Assembly: GCF_033115175.1 (NCBI RefSeq)
Contig: NC_084831.1
Coordinates: 76,455,502 to 76,519,501 of the forward strand
Direction: 5' to 3'
Length of the DNA: 64,000 bases
Source of the DNA: Lepus europaeus
Taxonomy: Eukaryota > Chordata > Mammalia > Lagomorpha > Leporidae
A program made the translations under genes and the position numbers. The notes beneath the pieces are model-generated. The model made no database searches. It was not told where the DNA came from and saw nothing but the letters and a program-made list of their open reading frames with translations. Shown here piece after piece: positions 21,836 through 33,819 of the stretch; positions within the stretch are counted from its first letter, which is position 1, and every line of letters starts with the position of its first letter.

Positions 21836-22189
21836 GGCCAACGCCGCAGCTCAATAGGCTAATCCTCCACCTGTGGTGCCGGCACCACGGGTTCTAGTCC
21901 TGGTCGGGATGCCGGATTCTGTCCTGGTTGCCCCTCTTCCAGGCCAGCTCTCTGCTGTGGCCCAGGAGTGCAGTGGAGGATGGCCCAAGTGTTTGGGCCC
22001 TGCACCCACATGGGAGACCGGGAGAAGCACCTGGCTCCTGACTTCAGATCAGCGTGGTGTGCCGGCCGCAGCGCGCCGGCCACGGCAGCCATTGGAGGGT
22101 GAACGAACGGCAAAGGAAGACCTTTCTCTCTGTCTCTCTCACTGTCCACTCTGCCTGTCAAAATCAATCAATCAATCAATCAATCAATA
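21836..22189 (+). mobile_element. C-SINE with an (AATC)n-expanded tail
   Basis: Starts GGCCAACGCCGCAGCTCAATAG. The tail after TGTCAAA is a run of ATCA units at 22161-22187 instead of poly-A. A perfect 9-bp target-site duplication, AAATAAAGA, is at 21827-21835 and 22190-22198. Confidence 0.93.
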
Positions 22190-22198
22190 AAATAAAGA

Positions 22199-22395
22199 AG
22201 GAAGTATACCAGATAATTGTGAGAAGACATTTTCAGGCAAAGCAAGAGCAAATATAAGATCCTGAAACATGAAAACATTTTATGGACATAAGTGATGGCA
22301 AGGAGACCACCAGGGTAGATGCACAAAAAAGAGCAAGAGGAAATGTAATCAGAAATTACATGAGATTAGAGCAGCAGGCAGGATCAGGGTTGCTT
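22199..22395 (-). mobile_element. L2 3' relic, antisense
   Basis: 'gacattttcaggcaaagcaagagcaaatataag..' aligns with 19720-19760, and 'gtgatggcaaggagaccaccaggg' aligns with the corresponding L2 block. Two pieces of the same L2 domain about 2.5 kb apart are more likely two L2 copies than one. Confidence 0.55.
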
Positions 22396-22407
22396 TAAAT
22401 AATGAGA

Positions 22408-22649
22408 TACAAAGGCCATATGGGTTCAAGTTTGAGCCCCAGCTGCTCCACTTCTATTTCAGCTCCCTGGTAATGTGCCTAGGAAAGCAGTTGAAGATGG
22501 ACCAATTGCTTGGGCCATTGCACCCTCTTGAGAGACCCAGATAACATTCCCGGCTCCGGGCTTCAGCTTGGTCCTGTCCCGGCCATTGGGAACTTTTGGG
22601 AAGTGAACCAACAGATGGAAGACCTCTCTCTCTCTTCTCTGTAACTCTG
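22408..22649 (+). mobile_element. C-SINE, 5'-truncated
   Basis: It begins inside the element at 'catatgggttcaagtttgagccccagctgctccac' and runs to 'gacctctctctctcttctctgtaactctga'. The tail is interrupted by the L1 at 22662, which inserted at its 3' end. Confidence 0.8.
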
Positions 22650-22661
22650 AAAAATAGATTT

Positions 22662-23394
22662 CCAGTCATTTGCAACAAAATGGAGGAATCTGCAAAATAT
22701 AATGCTAAGTGAATTAAGCCAGTCCCAGAGGGACAAATATCATATGTTCTCCCTGATCAGTGACAACTAACTGAGCACCTAAAAGGAAACCTGTTGAAGT
22801 GAAATGGACCCTATGAGAAACAATGTCTTGATCAGCCATTGTCCTGACTGTGGAGGAACAACTTACTGTTTTATTCCTTTTAGTATTTCTTTGTTCTACT
22901 TAATACCATTGGTTGAACTCTATAATTAACACACAATTATTCTTAGGTGTTTAAATTTAACTGAAAAGTGAACCCTGTTAAATATAACAGTGGGAATAAG
23001 AGAGGCAGGAGATGTACAGTTCGGCATATGCTCAATCAGACCTACCTCTAATGGTAGAGCTAGAAACATGCCAGGGGATTCCAATTCAATCCCATCAAGG
23101 TGGCATGTACCAATGCCATCACACTAATCAAAAATGATCAGTTTCAGTTCATAATTGATCATAATAGGATTAAGTATCAAAGGGATCATATAAACAAGAC
23201 TAGTGTCTGCTAATACTAACTGATAGAATAAAAAAGGAGAGAACAATCCAACATGGGAAGCCAATACACAGCAGATTCATAGAATGGAAGATATCCTAAA
23301 CAGCACTTTGGCCTCAGAATCAGCCCTTAAGGCATTTGGATCCAGCTGAAAAGCCCATGAAAGTTTTGCAGGTATAGAAAGCCAAGACACTCTG

Positions 23395-23425
<31 letters not shown>

Positions 23426-24002
23426 CAAAACAAAAAACAACCTAAATGTAAGATCTCTGTGAGTGAGATCCCAACAGAAAGAACGGGCCATCAAAGAAGG
23501 AGGCACCTTTCTCTGAAGGGAGAGGAGGAGAAAACTTCCACTTTGACTATGACCTTGTCTAAATCAGATCGGAGTTGGCGAACTCAAGAGGCTTCCATAA
23601 CCTTGGCAACTCATGACAAGAGCCTAGGGTGATTACTGGCGTCATAAATAATAGTGTCAGTTATTAAATCAACAACAGCAGTCACTATGCACTTACTCCC
23701 CATGTAGGATCTCTGCCCTTCATGTGTTGTACCATGTGAATTAATGGTAAAACTACTACTCAAACAGTACTTTATACTTTGTGTGTCTTTGTGGGTGCAG
23801 TCTGTCGAAATCTTTACTTAGTATATACTAAATTGATGTATATAAAGATAATTGAAAATGAATATTGATGTGAATGGGATGGGAGAGAGATTGGGGGATG
23901 GGATGGCTGTGGGTGGAAGGGAGGTTATGGTGAGGGAACCACTATAATCCAAAAGCTGTACTTTGGAAATTTATATTTATTAATAAAAGTTTAAAAAGTA
24001 TT
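22662..24002 (+). mobile_element. Young lagomorph L1, 5'-truncated 3' end
   Basis: It begins in the last codons of ORF2 ('tccagtcatttgcaacaaaatggagg..') and continues through the 3' UTR to the AATAAAAGTTTAAAA polyadenylation end. It matches 39500-40800 throughout. A perfect 12-bp target-site duplication, AAAAATAGATTT, lies at 22650-22661 and 24003-24014. It contains an internal A29 tract (23399-23427) and the conserved G-rich purine block at 23879-23940. Confidence 0.93.
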
Positions 24003-24014
24003 AAAAATAGATTT

Positions 24015-27000
24015 AGATATTTTAATGTATTTCCAGTGTTTACAGTAAAGTCTGGCATGTATAAACAAACAATGTTGTCCATTCTTTTTTCTCGTCAAAA
24101 AGGGATTCTTGGTAATCAATGGGCTATCCATTCAGAAGACATGTGCATGGTTCTATTAAGTGGTACAGGCATATGTTCTGATGACCATTCCAATTCAGAG
24201 GAAGAAGGAAGAAAACATAGATGAGGATGACACTGATACTCTAAGGTTTGGGTAGTAGGTAATTTGAAGTATAATCTGGTCAAAGTGGAAGGAGGAAGAG
24301 GCTATTAAAGGACAAAATACAATACGTACTTTTAGAAACAGTAAAGTGAAGTGCTTGAAGTTAATCAATGAATATCTAGGACATATGTTCATGTATAGAA
24401 GTCTATCTGTATTTTGACCTTTTTGATATTAAGAGAAGACATGGAAAAAACAGTTTATAAAACATTACAACTACTGCAAATCTTTGGTAATCAATATCTC
24501 CATGTTTTACCAGTACAATAAAAGCATTATGGAATAATCTTGACTCTGAGGAAACCATAATAGCTTAAAGTGCTTTCTGAATCACCAAATGTTAAATTAT
24601 ATACAGTAAAGTTTTATTATTCAATGTATTTGATTTTACTTTAATTATATAAAAGTAAAGAAACCACAAATAGTATTGGTATGAACATTCTACATTTTAA
24701 ATTTATTTCTTTAGTAAGCTGTATATTTACACACAATGAAAACATTTGCTGAGTTCACCCACAGAATGTCAAGTACCTCTGCATGTCCAGGGCAAGGCAA
24801 TGTTATATGGAGTTGGCGATAGCAGGAAATGTTAACAGCAGAGACGAGTAAAGGTGACAACCTCAAAGTAATACCTGTTACTTGGAACAATGGGTCCTCC
24901 CAAACAAAGACACTTTTAATCCGTATTTACTCCAATATCTATGTAATTGATTATGCAAAAATATCATACTCTGGTGCCATGCTAGATTAAACTAAATTTA
25001 TTATGCTCTTTACCTTTCCATTTTTATTACATATAAATACTGAAATAGCGTTTTCAGAATACCAGATTAGAGTTTTAAAATTAGTGTTTAAAAAACTTCT
25101 TCCAACCTGAGGAAATGATTTTTATGAGCGAATTAAGCATCTACATTCTAAAAAGACAGCTACTTTCTTATGGTAAGTACATGACTTTAGGATAATTTAA
25201 AAAGCCTTTGAATTAAAAAAAACAGCAAAATATACTAATAAAATAGAAAAGATGCTCAAGGGATTCAAAGTGGGTTGAGATATAAAATATAAATGCCATT
25301 TGAAAGGGATTCCAGCACTAAATTTAGGATTTTAGCATTTTGACACTGATAAATCTTGCTGCAGGGTTCCTAAATCTGATGAGAACACCTGTTAGTGATG
25401 CCCAAATACTTGAATTAAAATGTAGTTTTGATATTTCAGTTATTAGATTAAAATCAGAAACCTTTAAACATGCAGTAATTTATGTGGGATTCTTTTTGTG
25501 CACGACTTTTAAAGCATAGATTGACTCAGTTTGATTCTGGAAAGCTTCTAAATTGAAGACTTTAACTTGATGTACCTTGCCCATATGATGCAATTTTATT
25601 CCGTATCAAATGGAGAAGTCAAAAAGTAGAGTATGATATCATGCTGTTAAGACATAATGAGAAGATTTAAAAATTCTTTTAAATAAACTCTTAAATGGAA
25701 ATATTCATAGAGGATAAAAATATTCAGGTGGTATAGTTTGACCTTTAGAGTCACATAAGAAGGATGAGTCCAATTCATTATTCATCTAGGTATTGCCTAT
25801 TATAAAATAATAGAGGCTTCAAGTGCTTTATATATAATCATTAAAAAGATCTGTTCATAACTGAGTCTCCATAGTATAATTCAGTACTGAAAAAATACCT
25901 ATATATTGAGTATCTCAGAATATATGCAAAATTACTATAAAACAATTTTAATTGACTTAGAAATTAAGGTGTGATGAACATACTTTCTAAAAATAAGAGA
26001 TAATAGAGAGCTTTTCTTTATCCAAAACCCTACTTCAGTGGATATGGAAATTAAGAACCTTCTTTCACCTATATTAATTTTTTTAAAAAAAAGGCTTATA
26101 TTAAAGCACGCTGTACCTGTATAAATAAATAATGTAAAACGTATCTCCAAACTTAGGCCTTAGAAAATTTTATGAAAATTAAACCTCTATTTATAATTCT
26201 TTCTGGGATATCTACATGAAATATTTACTAGAGATCAGAAAAGAAGACAAACTTCTTCCAAGTCAAAAGAATTTATTTGCAATTTGAACTTTCAAAAATT
26301 GATAAAGCAGTACATACATTTACTTTGCAGAAATTGGAGCTTCAATTCTAAGTATTTTCTTACTATGATGTGTGTTCTGAATAGTGGGGCATAGCATTGA
26401 TAAGGGATTTTTAGCAGCCTCTCTTGAATAGACATTGCAATCAGCTAGACAAAAACAGAGAAGTGAAATAAAATCTTTGGGGTAAATATTTTGGAGTGAA
26501 TTATGAATCACAGCTCTCATAATAATGCAATAAGTTAAAATAGGTTAACAAAAATGAGTAAAAATAATCAACTCACAAACACTTTCTAAGTCTTATTTAT
26601 TTCTCTAGAGAAATTGGAAGAATCATATCAACACTCATCGTAGACAGACCCGAGAATAGTAAGTGCCAAAACTTACTGGAGCACCTCAGAGTGACTTTCT
26701 TGTTAGTGTCAATATGTTCCCTACTACACTAAGTTCCTGAGGCAATAATTCCACACTTTGTCACAAGAATCAACTAATCATGGAATATTTCTTTCTTCTA
26801 GCAAATGTATTATTTTGATTTTGTGGAGGTAAAAAACAATAATGAAAGAAAAGTACTGTTATATGTACTCCTTGGAGTATTATGCAACCATGAAGCTTTG
26901 CACTTGAACAAAAACGAATCTCAGAGTCAATTGATTTGTAAACTGATAGGCAATGCTTCTAAGTGATATTCCAAACTCATTTTGACTCCTCTTTGCACAA

Positions 27001-28399
27001 AATTCTGACTTGGAGTATGAAAGCCAATTTTACAGATGTCGTATAAGGAAGTCAGAAAATCATGAATACAAATTGTGAATTTTTAAATATTTCCCACAGA
27101 GAGTTCTAGTTTGCATTTAAGAATGTGTTTTGCTGCATTGATTTTGTTAACACAGAAATTTCTTTTGTCTCCCTGAAAGGGATAGAAAAGGAAATAAGTT
27201 TGTTTTGCAATAGAGTAGTATTTTAAGTTTAGTTAAGTTGGTCCAATTAATTTGCAAACAATTATAAAGCATATACACATTACAAATAATTATAAAATAT
27301 ATATTGTAAAGATTTACACAGTTACAAGAGCTCAAAAGATTCAAGCTCCATTTGAGAATAAAATGCTGATAACCAGGAGTTGCAGCTATAATTTGAATGT
27401 ACTCAGAAAAGTTAACTACGTAAAAAATGTCACCTTCTTATTCAGCATATTAGCTCCCTGGGTTTCTTCAGGACATATCCACTGCCTTTTCTTTCAAAAT
27501 TTACACTTCCCTTAGCTATGCTGTGATATTACAGCCATGGAAGAGTGAGCTGGCTTCCATTCTGCCTCATGGATCATCAACCAAACTGTCAGCAAAGTGC
27601 TAATTGCAGAAACTTTATTACTTGAGGTGATACTGAACCAGAGAGAACACAGCTTGATTTTTCATATTTCAAACTTTGCAATGTGAGCAATTAGGAAAAA
27701 AAAACTTTTCTTTTTATTTCAATTTGTAAGCTAAGCAAAATTGAAATGGATATCACTATTGTAAAACAGAAACTTAAAAATGTCATATTTCTAGGTGACT
27801 TTATAACTCAGTATAAAATATCTTGTTAACCCCTTCTTACCAAAACACACCTGCACTTAACTACAACATAATTGGCTACCTGTAATTGGAGAAAGACAGA
27901 GTTGTACCTTATTTTGTGATTCTGTCATTCAAATATTTTTTCAGGGAAGTATACTTCAAAGATATGCTTCACATATAGTCTCTAAATTTATGCATTTCCT
28001 ATGGGATATGAAATATTTAAAACACCCCTTAAACATTATTTTACAAAATTGGTTTGGAGGTATCATGAGAAATTTCATCTTGAGATGCAAAAATAGATGA
28101 TGATAGATTAATGGAAAATGTATTGGGATTCTAGATGCATGGACAATCGTCTGGGAATACTTCCAGGGTGAATTGGTAGGGAATAATTTAGAAGACCAGC
28201 CAATATAACTCTAGGTGAAACCATTGGGGGGATTTCTTATACACTAAACACAAGAGGGATATCTAAGTCAGACTTCAGTGTCTAAAGAAGAGGCAGCAAA
28301 TAATGCTAGGGTTCTAAGAAAGAGAAATAATTAGGGAGAGAAGGTGGAAAAGTCAGAGTGGAGGGGAAAAAAGTATTCTCCTAGGAAACAATGTACAGT
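24015..28399. other. 4.4-kb AT-rich, almost repeat-free DNA
   Basis: No lagomorph SINE or young L1 occurs across the whole stretch. Weak old-repeat echoes are an L2/MIR-like piece at 24760-24860 and an L1 ORF2-end-like piece at 26865-26975 ('gtactccttggagtattatgcaaccatgaag'). All open frames are short and AT-driven. It is the longest interval in the window without an identifiable insertion. Confidence 0.45.
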
Positions 28400-29180
28400 G
28401 CCCTAGGATTTTGTTTTTCAAACACTGTAATGTAGAGAGACTTGAATGTTCAATAGGACTTGAAAGTACTAAAGGAATTAAGTAGGTGCAACATTTTGAA
28501 ACAGCTCTCAAACTGAAAAATTTCACATTTATTGAATGGGCAATTAGAAATCATGTAATAGTTTTTGCATAGAAATTTCACATGAACAGATTTGTGTTTT
28601 TTGAAAGGTCAATCTTGTTGTAGTTTGGAGAATGACCTGGAGGGAGACTAGATAGAAAACTGGGAAACCATTTAATAAGTTCTTGCTGCAATGCACACAG
28701 GCTCTGATCAAGGTGTAGCTTGGGTAGTGGCAGATAGAAAGGATTTGACAGAAATATATGAGGTAGGGCCAACAGGTAAATATTCAGTGTGTGAGAGGAG
28801 GAAGGGAAAAGATTCAGGGGGTAGTACTCAGGTTCTTGATCAGGATGACAAAGTGAATGATGCTACCATTTGCTGGAACATTGGGAGAGGATGGGTTTTG
28901 GCTCTGAAGCTGATTTTAACTATGGACATGTTGAGTTAATATTTCCTACTAGATAAATGCAAGTTGAAAGCACAAACCATGGAAAATAAGCACATGGAAA
29001 GAAACTCAAAAGAGGAAAGTGGTGACAGGTGGGCTGAAGGAAAGCCTTCAAGATATTGGAATTTCCATATCTTTCCCTACATGAATGGTGGAGAAAGGGC
29101 CAACAGGTCTGGGTTCATAGGAGGTTGTGACCAGAAAGTGGGGCATCTGAATTTATTAATTCAGTAGACAAATCCTGCTG
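28400..29180 (-). mobile_element. L2 ORF2 region, antisense
   Basis: The order of landmarks fits antisense L2. 'cagatttgtgttttttgaaaggtcaatcttgttgtagtttggagaatgacctggagggagac' is at 28580-28650, 'gatgacaaagtgaatgatgctaccatttgctg' at 28844-28875 and 'ttttaactatggacatgttgagtt' at 28915-28938. These correspond to the RT-side region ending at 'ggacatgttgagttt'. It is the best-preserved L2 in the window. Confidence 0.7.
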
Positions 29181-29382
29181 ACGACAAGCACACAGGTGGA
29201 TGTGGGAGTGATTGAAATGGAGTTATGGTGAGAGCCCTTGGAAAAGAGGTGCTAGCAGCTCATCTCAGTGTTAGGACTTCACCTTGCCAAGATGTATTCT
29301 GAGATTTCATTGGCGCCCAAATGTGCTCAGATTACAGAATATGTTTAATTAATTAATAATGCATGCTAATATTTATATAACA

Positions 29383-29440
29383 TATGCTGGATGTGATATG
29401 CCAGAGATCACGTATGCTGGATGTCATATATCAGAGTTGG
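29383..29440. repeat. 30-bp tandem duplication, two imperfect copies
   Basis: 'TATGCTGGATGTGATATGCC..' at 29383-29412 recurs as 'TATGCTGGATGTCATATATC..' at 29413-29440. Confidence 0.85.
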
Positions 29441-29648
29441 TGGTAAGTGATTTTGTTGTAGTTAGTCATGAGAGAATGGTCATCTTAATCAGTGATGGAA
29501 GCTTGTAATATAGTACTGTTCAAACCAGAGCCACAAACTTGATTGTAATTAATGATAATATTCACTTCTAGTAATTTGGGCTCTATTTGACAAAATTTAA
29601 TATAAATATGCTGGCATAGATAAAACTAAAATATTTACATAGACAACC

Positions 29649-30184
29649 TTTTTTTTTTTAATTTCATAAATGTGGATTTACAAAGTGCAACTTTTGTATT
29701 GTTGTGGCTTCCCCCCCCAACCTCCCTCCCTCCCTTGGCCCTCCCCTCTCCCTCTCCCGTCCCGCCCTTTATCGAGTTTCATTTTCAATTACCTTCATAT
29801 ACTGAAGATCAACTTAGTATATACTAAGCAAGGATTTCAACAGGCTGCAGTCACACAACCGCACAAAGGTATAGGGTATTGTTCGACTAGTAGTGTTTTT
29901 AAGTTTCATAGTAAAACACATTAAGGACAGAGTTCCTACGTGGGGAGCATGTACCCAGTGACTCCCGTTGTTGATTTAACAATTGGCACTCTTATTTATG
30001 ACGTCAGCAATCACCCGAGACTCTTGCTATGAGCTGTCTAGGCTATGGAAGCCCCTTGAGTTCACAGACTCTGAACTTGTTTAGTTAAGGCCGTATCACA
30101 GTGGAGGTTCCTTCCTCCCTTCAGAGAAAGGCACCTCTCTCCTTGATGGCCTGTTCCTTCTGCTGGGGTCTTGTTCACCAGGGG
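29649..30184 (-). mobile_element. Young lagomorph L1 3' UTR, strongly 5'-truncated, antisense
   Basis: Starts with a T-run, then 'aatttcataaatgtggatttacaaagtgcaac' and a C-rich block (29711-29765) which is the conserved L1 3' UTR purine tract in reverse. It ends before the internal A-rich tract. A 9-bp target-site duplication TAGACAACC lies at 29640-29648 and 30185-30193. Confidence 0.9.
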
Positions 30185-30309
30185 TAGACAACCATTTAAA
30201 AAGCTGAGGGAAAAGATTGATCACAGAGGTCTAAAAATTTGGGAGATTTACAGAAGATATGAAACTTGACCTGAATTGTAAAAATATGCTAAATCTGAGC
30301 TAGTACACC

Positions 30310-30480
30310 CATTCTACCTACTAATTGAATGTTCAGTAGTCTTGGGTTCAAATCCTGACTTTGCCTCTTTCTTGCTCTAAGCCCTTGCTGAAATGAATTA
30401 CTCTTTCTAAATATAAATTTTCTCAGGTGTAATATAACAATATTAATGATCTCATAGAAGGTAAATAATTTATACTCTTT
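30310..30480 (+). mobile_element. MIR SINE relic
   Basis: 'TCTTGGGTTCAAATCCTGACTTTGCCTCTTTCTTGCTC' (30340-30377) is a MIR tRNA-like B-box part. It is followed by 'atgaattactctttctaaatataaattttctcaggtgtaatat', the decayed core. Confidence 0.6.
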
Positions 30481-31242
30481 TGTCACATAGAAATTGATTG
30501 AAGTAAAAGCACAAAACAATATTCATCATAAAAAGGAATACATAGAGAAAAAAATCTATCTATAAAAATTTGATTTTTTGTTGGAAAAAATTGTGGATAA
30601 AGTAGAAAGAAATTTTAATGGTACTTTAAATGGTAATTTTCGTATCCCACTATTGGTTAGTGATATTATAAGATTATATTAAATTATAGAAAAAATTTGT
30701 GTTGACCAATAATTTTTCCTAATTCTTAATACAAAGATAATTATTCTAGTTAAAGTTTGATGTGGCCAGCTATGAATTCTGATCAATAAAATGTGCGTAG
30801 AGATATTTTCAGCAATAAAGCATTTAATCACTTAGAGTTACTTTTCTAATATACTTCTCCTGCCATGGCAAATGTCTAAAACAGGTCATGAGATTGAATC
30901 ACTGAAAAATCCGCGGAACATGTGGTAACCTGGTTATCTGAGCCAAGGACTCCTAACAGCTGCACCAAACAAGGGCAAGAACAAAGACGGGGGTTGTTTG
31001 TTACTGTCACATTATTTAAACCATACAAACTGATAAAGGCAATAAAACTACAGAGCACAAATGAAAGACCAGATTAAGAGAAGAGAATCCAATCTTCATT
31101 TAGATCTTGAGAGGCAGATACAGATACATATACTGATAAATCAAGAAAAAATAGGTTAAGATATATTGTGGTGGCATAATTCTATCTTTCTAATCCATGT
31201 ATTGACAATTACAGACTTAACTAATGCTAAGTAGTTTACCAC
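30481..31242. other. AT-rich DNA before the UTP25 retrocopy
   Basis: No repeat was recognised. There is no credible promoter or exon upstream of the retrocopy, which fits a processed insertion. Confidence 0.45.
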
Positions 31243-33610
31243 GTGATCCAGAGTCAGCTGCTCAATACCTTGACTAAAAAGCAGAAGCACCTTAGGGATT
31301 TCTGCGAGGGGCACCCCTTCTATGACAGAGTTTCCAGAAAAGAAGAAAAAGCACACATTTGTCAACTGTCTGAGAGTTCAGATACTTCAGATTCTGAAAG
31401 TGAAGCAGGTAGTGAGCCTGAGCACATCTCTGGGTACCACAAACTTCTTGCTCCACTAAAGAATGTTTCTGAGGAAGGCAAGGAGGAGGAGGAGGAAGAA
31501 GAGGATGAAGACAGTGCTGTGGGTGAGGGAGGAATGAATGATGAAGATGGTGGTGGTGATGCCAATATGGAGGAAGTTTGTCTCAGAGTCTGCGGGGATG
31601 CAGGAGGATGTGGACTTACCTGCTGACCCTAAAGAAAAAGGTGGGGAAGGAGCACATGGCACATCCCAGGAATTCCCGGAGGAATTCACAAAAGCAAAAC
31701 ATGAGTCACTGTTCAGCCTGAAAATCAATTTCCTTGAAGACCTTGGGAACAGGGATAACTCTTTTCTGAAAGTATCACAAGATCCATTTCTACAGCATGT
31801 GAATAAAGAACTGAAAGAAAAGGAAATTCACACTATTGCCACAAATCCCAAAAATACCCAGGAGCTGAAATGGCTCATCCTGGGCCAGCTTGTCATTTTA
31901 TCCAAGTTTCAGAAGTTGGAAATATTTAAAGCCTCAAAGGATATTGACTTAAAGTCGCTGCATCTCCAGAAGCCTCTACACCTGGAACAAAACCAACAGC
32001 CAGTTCCTCACTGGCCACCAAAAACCAAGTAGCCTCTTCACTCTCCTCCAGAAAGAGCTCTTTTTAATTATGAATTCTTACTGGGACCCATTCTACTCAG
32101 AAAGGACTGCCTTGAAGAACAGGGAGGAGATCCGCCATGTGTACTGCCTGCGCGTGCTGAATCACATCCTCAAAGCCAATGCCAAGGTGCTTGGCAACAA
32201 CAGCAGACGCCAAAGCCAGAAACTTGGGGGTGGGTGATGACGATGATTTCAGGGACCGAGGACCAACAAGGCCCAAGGTACTGACAGTGGAGCCCTTCCC
32301 AGAAGCTGCTTTGAGGATCGTGCAGCTAGTTCTTCATCAGCATCCTTGAGGGGGACAGCCGGAACAAGATGACTGTGAGTAACAAAAAGAGATTACAGGG
32401 AGTATATAGCCCGATCCTAAGGAGAGATCCCCTCACCTGAAGAGGCCTGAGGACTACAAAGCCGTGTTTATGGGCAACGTCCATGACCACTTTCAGATTG
32501 GAGTGGCAACACTTCAGCGAAACATCTTTACCTGATGCAGAACTGGGAGCAAGTCCTGCATTTGAGGAATCACATGAACCTGTTGCCCTTGGACTCCCAG
32601 GGGGTGGACTTTTTCCAAGTGCGCATGCGGAGCCTCAATAACTGGTCCCAGTATTATTGCCAAATGCTGCTGTTTGGGTCCCTCCAGGATGCCCAGATCA
32701 ATTCAGTGTTCAACAAGCATGGTGTCAATTTGCAAGGCCAGGTACTGGGCAGGAATGTCCCAATGATGGGCTCCATCAGTCATGTCCTGGCATAGTTCCC
32801 ACATGTCTTCCAGAAGATGGAAGCCGAGAGCCTAACTTCAGTAATTGATGCCAGGTTTAACTTGTTCGTGAACAAGATTCTGCCTCAGTATCGCGATGCA
32901 TTCATGTTCCACACTTTCATCTATGTTCCCTCCTACTTTGACTTTGTAAGTCTCTGAAATTACTGAAAGAAGGAGGAACTGAACTTCACCCATATCTGTG
33001 AGTACACCCAGATATCTGGTGTCTCCATGGCCAGACACTTCTTCCTTCAAGGCGAAAAGCACTTCTTGCTCCTTACAGAGCACTTCCATTTCTACAAAAG
33101 GTATACAATAAAAGACACCAGGAATCTGATTTTCTATGAGCTGCCAACACTTCTAAAGTAAAGTCTGTAATATGTTGAAAGCCATCCACAGAGGAGTAGC
33201 CACATGGACCCACACCATCCTCTACTCCAAGTACAATGTCCAGAGGTTGTCTGCCATTGTGGGTGTGGAGCAGACAGCACAGATGCTACAGTCCAAGAAG
33301 AATATCCACCTCTTTATCACTGGAGAAAAAAGAGATTGGACATTCCAGGGCATGTCACATGATAGTAACACTTGATGCTTTGCCACTTGGTCTCGTTTCT
33401 CTGTAAACAAGAGAGGGACTGACACGAGGAGCAAGAACCAGACAACCTTGATGTCATTTGATCTTCCTTTTCAGGTCATGTGTCCTGAGAAGTTCAGTGT
33501 AAACCAGATTTTGGTAACTCACACCTCTCAGAGTTCACGGGAGGCTCGAAGGACTCTGAGGGGTCAAGTGGAAGGAAGCTTCTGCTTCTGAACCTTGTTA
33601 TAAGCTGTAA
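31243..33610 (+). pseudogene. UTP25: Processed pseudogene of UTP25 (DIEXF/DEF)
   Basis: The parent is the nucleolar small-subunit processome protein Utp25 (digestive organ expansion factor), needed for 5' ETS and A0-A2 pre-rRNA cleavage. It has a helicase-like fold without helicase motifs. The copy runs collinearly through almost the whole protein without introns: the N-terminal 'SQLLNTLTKKQKHLRDF' and 'EHPFYDRVSRKE'-type start, an acidic E/D stretch (about 31455-31560), 'ESLFSLKINFLED', 'SQDPFLQHVNKELKEK', '[13 protein letters not shown]', the VGDDDDFRD segment near 32230, '[10 protein letters not shown]' near 32535, and the C-terminal 'FITGEK' ending near 33330. It is dead: frame changes near 31570, 32030 and later, in-frame stops throughout the middle, no ATG at the expected start (GTG), and an apparent loss of roughly 50 codons at about 32525 between 'TLQRNI' and 'YLMQNWEQ'. 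Downstream to about 33610 is likely parental 3' UTR. No poly-A tail or target-site duplication could be pinned. Confidence 0.9.
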
Positions 33611-33819
33611 ATCCTTTTATGATGATTTTACTTTGAGTTTATTGTACTTGATAAATTCTTTCAGATTGAGTCTATGACATTTTCTTAAAGTAACCTGTAT
33701 AGTCTGTGTGAACTGGTTATAAGAAATTAGAATAGTTCTTCCACTGCATGTCATCTTAATTTTGGGTGGCACAAATTTTGCAAAACTTTTTCCCCAGCCA
33801 ACTTTGTTTCAAACCTTAA
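33611..33819. other. AT-rich flank of the retrocopy
   Basis: This may be further 3' UTR of the retrocopy or host sequence. There is no clear A-tail. Confidence 0.35.

Noticed and set aside
31243..31623. UTP25 first frame as a functional gene
   Set aside because: No ATG, frame breaks and stops across the copy and a missing block make it a pseudogene.
31362..31728. Minus-strand Ser-rich and other frames over the UTP25 copy
   Set aside because: They are antisense shadows of the acidic E/D stretch and neighbouring coding text.
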